From: a bacterium | GTDB taxonomy: Bacteria; SZUA-79; Acidulodesulfobacterales; Acidulodesulfobacteraceae | Reading direction: 5' to 3' | Length of the DNA stretch: 6,895 nucleotides | NCBI GenBank assembly: GCA_021800745.1 | Contig: JAJYYS010000086.1 | Span: 1-6,895 of the forward strand | Part shown: positions 1 through 5,569 of the stretch, piece after piece | How positions within the stretch are numbered: the first letter of the stretch is position 1 | How the letters are laid out: each line of letters opens with the position of its first letter | Position numbers and translations under genes: made by a program | The notes under the pieces: generated by a model | What the model was told of the DNA's origin: nothing | What the model saw: the letters and a program-made list of their open reading frames with translations, nothing else | Databases searched by the model: none

Positions 1-249
1 GTCGATATGATTATTCTTGCCGCGGGAATGGCCGCCGGCGAAGGAACTATAGACGCCGCTAAAGTGCTAGGAATTAAACAAAACGACTACGGCTTCCTTG
101 CTCCTAAGGACGATTTCCTGAGCCCTAATGAATCTTCAAAGCCGGGAATATTTATAGCAGGCGCGGATAAAGGTCCCATGGATATAGAAAACTGTATCGT
201 CGAAGGCGCCGCTGTTGCCGCAAAGGTAGCAGGCAGTTTAAAAAATTAA
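1..249 (+). CDS. hdrA: sHdrA-like FAD/Fe-S subunit, C-terminal fragment
   Basis: This is the last 82 codons of a gene whose 5' end lies outside the window; the frame is open from base 1, so the ATG at 7 is internal. The visible protein has a hydrophobic strand followed by a glycine-rich turn (IILAAGMAAGEGT). It ends in GIFIAGADKGPMDIENCIVEGA and a helix, the typical close of the HdrA / pyridine-nucleotide-disulfide-oxidoreductase-like FAD fold, where this last segment caps the flavin. HdrA is the electron-bifurcating or electron-transferring flavoprotein core of heterodisulfide reductases. In sHdr systems it forms a cytoplasmic complex with HdrB and HdrC subunits that oxidises protein- or thiol-bound sulfane sulfur. 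The assignment rests on this tail plus the HdrC and HdrB genes immediately downstream. sHdrA rather than methanogen-type HdrA is inferred from the lbpA/lipS neighbours. Confidence 0.8.
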   Translation, partial: VDMIILAAGMAAGEGTIDAAKVLGIKQNDYGFLAPKDDFLSPNESSKPGIFIAGADKGPMDIENCIVEGAAVAAKVAGSLKN

Positions 250-326
250 ACATCTTAATTAATTATTATTAGTTATATTATTAATTATATTAAGATTTAT
301 ATATATTTATATATAAGGAGGAAGCA
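250..326. other. AT-rich spacer with weak dyad symmetry before hdrC
   Basis: This 77-base gap is almost entirely A and T. It contains an 8-bp inverted repeat (ATCTTAAT at 252-259 and ATTAAGAT at 289-296) bracketing further AT-rich, partly self-complementary DNA, and ends in the AGGAGG ribosome site at 316-321 for the next gene. It could be a weak stem adjusting expression between the HdrA and HdrC genes, or simply AT-rich spacer. No GC-rich stem followed by a T-run is present, so a classical terminator is not supported. Confidence 0.35.
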
Positions 327-971
327 ATGGCGGAAAATACCGATAAAATGGTTATAGACGGCGTAGAGCTTACCGGCATTTGGAAAGAGTTTCTGCCGTC
401 GAGAATATTATATGAGGACGTTACGACGGAATTTCTTGACGAGGTTAAAAAACTTCCGGGCGGTTCTACTATCGTAAAATGTTACCAATGCGGAACATGT
501 TCGGGCGGATGCACCCTTCCGGATTTTGTAGATAAATTTAATCCGCGGAGATTTATAGACTTGGTCAGAAGGGGACATTACGATATCTTAGCAAACGAAA
601 ACAAAGATTTAGTCTGGAAGTGCGTATCATGCCAGAGATGCACGCACAGATGCCCCAGAGGCGTAAACACGCAGGAAGTAGTAAGAGCTATAGCTAAATT
701 TTTAGAGAATAGGAAAGTTTTTGGAAAACTCACCAACGATGAAGCTTTCGACGAAATTTTTATGGATGAGGTTATAGAAGACGGAAGAATCGACGAAGTT
801 AAAATAGTAAAAGATTTTTATTCCAAAACCGGCAGACTTAAAGATATGATGAGCGCTGACCAGATATCGCTCGGTTTCAAAATGCTTACCAGCGGAAGAA
901 TAAAGCTTTTCGGCGGCAGGATTAAAGACTGGAAGAAAGTTTCCCAGAGGTTAAAGGAGGAATTACAATGA
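327..971 (+). CDS. hdrC: sHdrC-like protein with two [4Fe-4S] clusters
   Basis: This 214-residue protein is an HdrC-type electron-transfer subunit. Two ferredoxin-like cysteine sets are intact: C52-X2-C55-X2-C58-X3-C62 (CYQCGTCSGGC) and C99-X2-C102-X2-C105-X3-C109-P (CVSCQRCTHRCP), each able to hold a [4Fe-4S] cluster. The second set is followed by the helical stretch beginning GVNTQEVVRAIA that is usual in HdrC. Residues 125-214 are charged and helical with no transmembrane segment, so it should be soluble in the cytoplasm. Its role would be passing electrons between the HdrB active site and the HdrA flavoprotein. The start has AGGAGG at 316-321, five bases upstream. It overlaps the HdrB gene by ATGA, indicating translational coupling. 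Its position after HdrA matches the C2 paralogue in type I sHdr clusters (C1-B1-A-hyp-C2-B2), but C1 versus C2 cannot be settled from this window. Confidence 0.88.
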   Translation: MAENTDKMVIDGVELTGIWKEFLPSRILYEDVTTEFLDEVKKLPGGSTIVKCYQCGTCSGGCTLPDFVDKFNPRRFIDLVRRGHYDILANENKDLVWKCVSCQRCTHRCPRGVNTQEVVRAIAKFLENRKVFGKLTNDEAFDEIFMDEVIEDGRIDEVKIVKDFYSKTGRLKDMMSADQISLGFKMLTSGRIKLFGGRIKDWKKVSQRLKEELQ

Positions 972-1873
972 AAATAGGATATTTCCCCGGCTGTTCCTTA
1001 AAAGGAATGGCTCGCGCTTACGATGAATCGACTAAAATAGTCGCTCAGGAGTTCGGGATAGATTTAATGGAAATAGAAGACTTTAACTGTTGCGGCGCTC
1101 TCGAAGCAAAAGGCTCTAACGAAAAGATTTCCTATATGCTTCCGGCAAGAGTAATGGATTCGGCGAAAGGGAGATTTCACGTCGATGCGGTGGTTACCCC
1201 TTGCAACGGCTGTTATCACAGTCTTTTAAGGGTAAATGAGGCAATGAACGATAATGCCGGCGCTAAAGGAGACGTCATAGATTTTCTTAAAGACGTAAGT
1301 TACGGAACCTATGAAGGCGATATGGACGTGAGGCATTTTCTTGAACTGTTTTATAATGAAATAGGACCGGAAAGAGTAAAATCGGCTGTTAAGAAATCTC
1401 TTAAAGGTCTTAAAGTTGCTTCTTATTACGGATGTTTATACGAAAGACCTAAGACAATAACAAAAACAGGCTATAAAAGCAAAAGGGACGATTCGGAAAA
1501 CCCTTATTTTCAGGACGAACTCCTGAAAGCGACAGGGGCAGAAGTCGTTGAATTTCATGCTGCCGCTTCATGTTGCGGCGGCGCGCACGCCCTTCAGGAC
1601 GAATCTCTATCCGCAACTTTATCGGCGGCGGTTTTATCCTCGGCAAAAGAGGCGGGGGCGGATATGCTGGTGCTTCCGTGTCCTTTATGCGGAGCGGCTT
1701 TAGATATAAAACAGCCAGAAATAATCAAAGCGCACGGCGGGAAGGCAAAACTTCCCGTGGTATATTTTACTCAGCTTATAGGTCTAAGCATCGGAAAATC
1801 GCCGAAAGAACTTAAATTATCGGATCCGATTTCAAATCCCATGGAAGTTTTAAAATCCAAAGGACTTGCGTGA
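968..1873 (+). CDS. hdrB: sHdrB-like protein with two CCG domains
   Basis: This 301-residue HdrB-type subunit would carry the catalytic non-cubane Fe-S clusters of the complex. Both CCG motifs are complete: C9-X31-C41C42-X36-C79-X2-C82 in the N-terminal half and C156-X45-C202C203-X34-C238-X2-C241 in the C-terminal half. The N-terminus (GYFPGCSLKG) and the late YFTQLIGLSIG segment are standard for HdrB. In methanogen HdrB these motifs bind two unusual [4Fe-4S] clusters that cleave CoM-S-S-CoB. In sHdr the substrate is thought to be a sulfur-bearing thiol or protein carrier and the flow is oxidative. The start is fixed by AAAGGAGG at 953-960 and by ATGA overlap with the HdrC gene. Whether it is sHdrB1 or B2 is unresolved; following HdrA it would be B2 by gene order. 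No signal peptide or membrane segment is seen. Confidence 0.88.
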   Translation: MKIGYFPGCSLKGMARAYDESTKIVAQEFGIDLMEIEDFNCCGALEAKGSNEKISYMLPARVMDSAKGRFHVDAVVTPCNGCYHSLLRVNEAMNDNAGAKGDVIDFLKDVSYGTYEGDMDVRHFLELFYNEIGPERVKSAVKKSLKGLKVASYYGCLYERPKTITKTGYKSKRDDSENPYFQDELLKATGAEVVEFHAAASCCGGAHALQDESLSATLSAAVLSSAKEAGADMLVLPCPLCGAALDIKQPEIIKAHGGKAKLPVVYFTQLIGLSIGKSPKELKLSDPISNPMEVLKSKGLA

Positions 1874-1895
1874 TAAAACAAAAATAAATTCTAAT

Positions 1896-1971
1896 ATTCC
1901 GTCATTGCGAGCGCACCATTTAGTCATTGCTTCGCTACGCTCGCAATGACGGGTTCTCGCAATGACGGAAT
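1896..1971. repeat. Intergenic palindromic repeat (GTCATTGCGAG type), three related arms
   Basis: Arm 1 (1896-1913, containing CCGTCATTGCGAGCG) is the exact 15-base reverse complement of arm 2 at 1938-1952. Its first 16 bases are also the exact reverse complement of arm 3 at 1956-1971. A short GTCATTGC at 1923-1930 can pair with GCAATGAC at 1943-1950. Two or three mutually exclusive hairpins are therefore possible. The core GTCATTGCGAG...CTCGCAATGAC is the kind of repetitive extragenic palindrome found scattered in many bacterial genomes, probably a miniature mobile or REP-like element. It is much more GC-rich than the AT-rich DNA around it and lies 22 bases after the HdrB stop. It may stabilise the upstream mRNA 3' end. 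No T-run follows, so intrinsic termination is not clear. Confidence 0.8.
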
Positions 1972-2034
1972 TAAGTAATTCAGGTAATTCATATATAAAA
2001 ATTTCTAAATCGGGATTTGGGTAAATATATATGC

Positions 2035-2063
2035 TTGAGAATGATAAAAATTTGTAGTATATT
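2035..2063 (+). promoter_or_regulatory. Candidate sigma-70-type promoter for the lbpA-lipS operon
   Basis: TTGAGA (2035-2040, five of six to TTGACA) is followed after exactly 17 bases by TATATT (2058-2063, five of six to TATAAT). Transcription would start near 2070, giving a leader of about 45 bases ending in AGGAGG at 2101-2106. It lies in the only long gap of the cluster and downstream of the palindromic repeat, so the lipoylation genes could be transcribed separately from the hdr genes. AT-rich DNA produces such matches by chance, so confidence is moderate. Confidence 0.5.
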
Positions 2064-2114
2064 ATAAATAAAAATTATTCAAATTAATAAACTTAATTCA
2101 AGGAGGAATTTATC

Positions 2115-2555
2115 ATGTCGTCTAAGATTAACGGATGCGATATTCCGGAAGATTTATACTACAGCGTCGAAAAACACGTATGGGGAAAGCTTCAGGATGA
2201 CGGAATAGTAACGGTAGGGATGACGAGCGTAGCCCAGAGCTTGGCAGGCAAACTGTTATATCTGACCCCAAAAAAAGTCGGGCAAAAAATTGCCCAGCTT
2301 AAATCGGTCGCAACTGTAGAAAGCGGCAAATACGTCGGTCCGGTTCCCGCTCCGTTTTCAGGTGAAATAACTGCTATAAACGAAGACGCCGTCAAAGAAG
2401 TATCCTTGATAAATTCCGACCCTTACGGCAAAGGATGGGTATGCAAGATTAAAGCCGACAATATAGAAGCCGATAAGAAAAATCTTCTTACCGGAAAAGA
2501 AGCCGTGGAAGCATACAAAAAAAAGATAGAAGCCGACGGGATTAAATGCGAATGA
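2115..2555 (+). CDS. lbpA: Lipoate-binding protein LbpA, copy 1 (GcvH-like)
   Basis: This 146-residue GcvH-like carrier has the lipoyl-domain signature around Lys72 (ATVESGKYVGPVPAPFSGEI), the expected attachment site for lipoate. The N-terminus (CDIPEDLYYSVEKHVWG), the middle (VGMTSVAQSLAGKLLYL) and the DPYGKGW block near 103-109 follow the GcvH/LbpA fold. The N-terminal IPEDLYY motif and the location next to sHdr genes point to LbpA, the dedicated lipoyl carrier of sHdr sulfur oxidation, rather than the glycine-cleavage H protein; no gcvT or gcvP genes are present. The lipoyl arm is thought to present sulfur or sulfite-level intermediates, or electrons, to the sHdr complex. AGGAGG at 2101-2106 lies eight bases before the start. 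The nearby paralogue 24 bases downstream is distinct in sequence. Cysteines occur at 8, 110 and 145. Confidence 0.88.
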   Translation: MSSKINGCDIPEDLYYSVEKHVWGKLQDDGIVTVGMTSVAQSLAGKLLYLTPKKVGQKIAQLKSVATVESGKYVGPVPAPFSGEITAINEDAVKEVSLINSDPYGKGWVCKIKADNIEADKKNLLTGKEAVEAYKKKIEADGIKCE

Positions 2556-2579
2556 AAAAGCGAGAGGAGGATTTAATAA

Positions 2580-3026
2580 ATGCCTATTTTTAATGAGTGC
2601 AATATTCCCGAAGACCTCTATTACGATATAGAAAATCAGGTTTGGGGCAGAAAAAACGCCGACGGCACTTTCACGTTCGGAATGACCGATCCCGCCCAGT
2701 CTTTAGCCGGCAAAATTCTTTACGCCGACGTTAAGCCTGTAGGCAGAATAATCAAAAAAGGCAAGAGCGCCGCGACTATAGAAAGCGGAAAATACGTCGG
2801 TCCTTTTCCGATGCCTTTTGCCGGAGAAGTCGTCGAAGTAAACAAAGAGCTGGAAAACGATTCTCATATCATTAACCTAGACCCTTACGGAAAAGGCTGG
2901 ATAGTAAAACTAAAGCCGCTTCCCGAGTCGATATCGGACGTAAATTCCCTTCCTACGGGGGAAGAGGCCGTCAACGCTTATATAAAAAAGCTGGAAAAAG
3001 AAGATATAATCTGCAAAAAGAGATAA
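2580..3026 (+). CDS. lbpA: Lipoate-binding protein LbpA, copy 2 (GcvH-like)
   Basis: This second 148-residue lipoyl carrier has its predicted lipoylated residue at Lys71 in ATIESGKYVGPFPMPFAGEV. It shares with copy 1 the N-terminal C-x-IPEDLYY motif, GMT-x2-AQSLAGK, DPYGKGW, and a TG-x-EAV-x-AY-x-KK C-terminal helix followed by a cysteine two or three residues from the end. The surface between these blocks differs clearly, so this is a diverged tandem paralogue rather than a recent copy. A strong GAGGAGG site ends at 2570, nine bases before the ATG, allowing high independent translation. The next gene starts two bases after its stop, so it is co-transcribed with lipS1. Several sHdr organisms carry more than one LbpA, and only some copies may serve sHdr. 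A GcvH role in glycine cleavage is less likely given the context. Confidence 0.87.
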   Translation: MPIFNECNIPEDLYYDIENQVWGRKNADGTFTFGMTDPAQSLAGKILYADVKPVGRIIKKGKSAATIESGKYVGPFPMPFAGEVVEVNKELENDSHIINLDPYGKGWIVKLKPLPESISDVNSLPTGEEAVNAYIKKLEKEDIICKKR

Positions 3027-3028
3027 AT

Positions 3029-4030
3029 ATGAGCTTTTATGAATATAATGACGATATAAACGACGAATATTTAAAAGGATTTAATATCAGGAAAGAATAT
3101 TTTAATTCGGAAATAAATTTTTACGCTCCGAGTATAAAATCTTACGAAACAGAAGATTTTAAAAACAGCCAATCCGATTCGTTCCCGCCTTTTTCCATTA
3201 CCGGAGGTTCATGCTCATTAAAATGCGAACACTGCAATGCCGAAATATTAAAATCTATGGCTCCGGCGCTTACGCCGGAAGAGCTTTTTGGCAGGGCTAA
3301 AGCAATATATGAGTCCGGCGGTCTCGGTTTTTTACTTAGCGGGGGCTCCAACAGCAAAGGTATAGTCGATATTTTACCGTATATAAAAACCATTAAAAAA
3401 ATAAAATCAGATTTAAACCTTAAAGTAATAGTTCATTGCGGACTTATAACCGAAGAGATTGCCGACGGCCTTTCGGACGCAGGCGTCGATTCGGCAATGC
3501 TCGATATAATAGGCGAAGAAGATACTATACGCAAAATATACCATTTGAACGCCGCGGTTAAAGATTACGAGAATTCTTTGAAATACTTATCCGACAGAAA
3601 AATACCGTGTTCTCCCCATGTGGTAATAGGCTTAAAACACGGACGTATTGCCGGTGAATTTAACGCTATCGACATTATTTCAAACTATGATATTTCTTCT
3701 TTGGTATTAGTTGGGTTTATGCCGATGCATAATACTAAAATGGAAAATATTCTTCCGCCGGCGGCGGAAGAAATCGGAGAAGTGTTTTTATACGCGCGCA
3801 AAAAATTTACCGAAACTCCGGTTCTTTTGGGATGCGAAAGACCTTACGGATTAAGCAAATTCAAAATAGAAGAGCTGGCGGTGAAATCCGGGTTAAACGG
3901 CATTGCATATCCCTCCGAAGGTATTATACCGTTCAGCGTTAAGCTTGGATTAAAACCTAAATTTTCCGAAGTCTGCTGTTCTTTAATTTTTTCCGAAACG
4001 GCTTTACCGGTCATAGAAATGGGCGGTTAA
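3029..4030 (+). CDS. lipS1: Radical SAM lipoyl synthase component, LipS1-type
   Basis: This 333-residue protein has the radical SAM cluster motif C62-X3-C66-X2-C69 (CSLKCEHC), followed by LSGGSN near 103-108, which corresponds to the SAM-binding GGE-type motif. A TIM-barrel-like alternation of strands and helices follows. Further cysteines at 137, 194, 269 (in GCERPYG) and 316-317 are candidates for an auxiliary cluster; two clusters are known in this family. LipS1 and LipS2 together insert two sulfur atoms into protein-bound octanoyl groups to make lipoate, replacing LipA. The call rests on the sequence type, the lbpA genes upstream and the ligase and second radical SAM protein downstream. 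Which of the two is named LipS1 follows my recollection of the usual lipS1-lplA-lipS2 order and may be inverted. The start is two bases after the previous stop with only a weak AAGAGA site, suggesting translational coupling. Confidence 0.78.
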   Translation: MSFYEYNDDINDEYLKGFNIRKEYFNSEINFYAPSIKSYETEDFKNSQSDSFPPFSITGGSCSLKCEHCNAEILKSMAPALTPEELFGRAKAIYESGGLGFLLSGGSNSKGIVDILPYIKTIKKIKSDLNLKVIVHCGLITEEIADGLSDAGVDSAMLDIIGEEDTIRKIYHLNAAVKDYENSLKYLSDRKIPCSPHVVIGLKHGRIAGEFNAIDIISNYDISSLVLVGFMPMHNTKMENILPPAAEEIGEVFLYARKKFTETPVLLGCERPYGLSKFKIEELAVKSGLNGIAYPSEGIIPFSVKLGLKPKFSEVCCSLIFSETALPVIEMGG

Positions 4031-5569
4031 ATGAATAAGTTCAGGGTAATAGACACCGGTTTGAAAGATTTTTCGTATAATATATGCATGGATAAATCTC
4101 TCTTGGAACTTAGAAAAGAGGGATTTATAGAAGATACCCTGCGTTTTTTAAGGTTCAAACCATGCGTTCTGGCGGGATACCACCAGTCGGTATTCAGCGA
4201 GATAAGGAGAGATTACTGCGAAGAAAACGGTATCGATATAGGCAGAAGAATTACGGGAGGAGGAGCTATATATTTTGACGAGACTCAGCTTGGATGGGAG
4301 CTCGTATTTTCTTCTAAAAGCATTAAGATTAAAACTCTTGAAGATTTAACGGAAAATATCTGCGCCGCTTTTGCCAAAGGAATAAACAGGCTTGGAATCA
4401 ATGCGGAATTCAGGCCGCGAAACGATATAGAAGTTGAGGGACGCAAGATTTCGGGAACGGGCGGCACATATGAATCTTCGGTTTATTTTTTTCAAGGAAC
4501 GCTCCTTTTAGATTTTAATCCTGAAAATATGGTGAGATCGCTAAAAATTCCCGTAGAAAAATTGACGTCTAAAAATTTTAATTCTATTCTTTCAAGAATA
4601 ACCTCCGTTAAAAATATTTTAGGATATATACCGGATTTAAACCTGATTAAATCGGCTGTTCTTTCGGGGTTCAAAGAACATTTAGATTTAGATTTTTACG
4701 AATCGGAACTCTCGCCTGAAGAAGAAAATTTTCTAAAAGAAAACCGTTCTTTTTACGGGTCGAAAGAGTGGGTTTATTCTAATGATTTTGACCCCGTAGA
4801 AACAAAAATGGTTTCGGAAATATATAAATGCGACGGAGGTCTTTTTAAGACTTACGCAAAGGTCGATGAAAAAAGAAATTTATTAAAATATATTTATTTT
4901 ACGGGCGACTATTTTGTTTCTCCCGCAAGGACAATTAATGATTTAGAGAGCTGCCTCAAAGATACGGCTTTAAATGAAGCGATATTTAAAATAGATGATT
5001 ATTTCGAAAAATTTAAGCCTGAATTTCAGAATATCGGCAAGGAAGATTTTTTCAATATAATTATTCAGATAATAAATAAGGTTAATTTTTCTAAAAGTAC
5101 GGGGATAAAAGAGGAAGATTTATCGAGATTTATTTTCGTAAACGGAATGAAGCCCGAGGATATTTCGTCCGCGGAATATATTCTCCTGCCTTATTGCGCT
5201 AAAAAAGCGGACTGCGAATACAGAAATAAAGACGAATGTATATCCTGCGGCGAATGCGAAACCGGAACCGCCTATAAATTTGCGGAAAGATACGGGATTG
5301 TCCCTAAAACCGTTATCAATTACGAAAACCTCGTCGAAACCCTGAATGAACTTAAAATAAACGGCGTTAAGTCTTACATAGGATTCTGCTGTAAAGAATT
5401 TTATATAAAAAGAAACGACGCCTTTAAAGAAAGTGGAGTAAAAGCTCTGTTAATCGATATTTCATCGCCTTTATGCTATAAATACAAAAAAGAAGAAGAT
5501 GCTTACGAGGGCAGGTTCGACGGAGAAACTTCGCTCGGGGTTAATGTTTTATTTAAAATGTTTAAATGA
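4031..5569 (+). CDS. lplA: Lipoate-protein ligase (LplA-LplB type) fused to a DUF116-like cysteine-rich domain
   Basis: This 512-residue protein appears to have three parts. Residues 1-220 form the LplA/BirA-fold ligase with RRITGGGAIYFDE (72-84), the lipoate and ATP pocket motif, and GRKISGTGG (137-145), whose Lys139 is the conserved catalytic lysine. The usual YHD of the first motif reads YFD. Residues about 245-345 resemble the LplB or accessory C-terminal domain (EWVYSNDF, CDGGLFKTYAKV, YFTGDYFVSP). Residues about 370-490 resemble DUF116: LLPYCAKKADC, then C403-X2-C406-X2-C409, a GFCCKEF strand at 451-457 and a late C482. The ligase would activate lipoate or octanoate as acyl-AMP and attach it to the two LbpA proteins upstream. 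The role of the DUF116 part is unknown; cluster or metal binding is inferred from the cysteines. The start directly follows the LipS1 stop and the end overlaps the LipS2 ORF by ATGA, so all three should be made together. Confidence 0.83.
   Translation: MNKFRVIDTGLKDFSYNICMDKSLLELRKEGFIEDTLRFLRFKPCVLAGYHQSVFSEIRRDYCEENGIDIGRRITGGGAIYFDETQLGWELVFSSKSIKIKTLEDLTENICAAFAKGINRLGINAEFRPRNDIEVEGRKISGTGGTYESSVYFFQGTLLLDFNPENMVRSLKIPVEKLTSKNFNSILSRITSVKNILGYIPDLNLIKSAVLSGFKEHLDLDFYESELSPEEENFLKENRSFYGSKEWVYSNDFDPVETKMVSEIYKCDGGLFKTYAKVDEKRNLLKYIYFTGDYFVSPARTINDLESCLKDTALNEAIFKIDDYFEKFKPEFQNIGKEDFFNIIIQIINKVNFSKSTGIKEEDLSRFIFVNGMKPEDISSAEYILLPYCAKKADCEYRNKDECISCGECETGTAYKFAERYGIVPKTVINYENLVETLNELKINGVKSYIGFCCKEFYIKRNDAFKESGVKALLIDISSPLCYKYKKEEDAYEGRFDGETSLGVNVLFKMFK

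Noticed and set aside
1449..1646. Minus-strand 65-codon open frame inside hdrB
   Set aside because: It lies wholly within a gene with two intact CCG motifs, has low-complexity basic and proline-rich content, and shows no family motif; it is an antisense shadow.
1570..1815. Plus-strand 81-codon frame overlapping hdrB
   Set aside because: Arg/Gly/Ser-rich composition typical of a shifted frame, no ribosome site and no recognisable domain.
1896..1971. CRISPR array or intrinsic terminator
   Set aside because: The repeats are inverted with no regular spacers, so it is not CRISPR. The stem is followed by GGAATTAAG rather than a T-run, so a classical terminator is not supported.
1975..2114. Riboswitch leader before lbpA
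   Set aside because: The leader after the candidate promoter is only about 45 bases, AT-rich, and shows no conserved aptamer-like elements.
2115..3026. Glycine-cleavage H proteins
   Set aside because: The lipoyl fold matches, but gcvT/gcvP are absent and the C-x-IPEDLYY N-terminus with sHdr and lipS neighbours favours LbpA.
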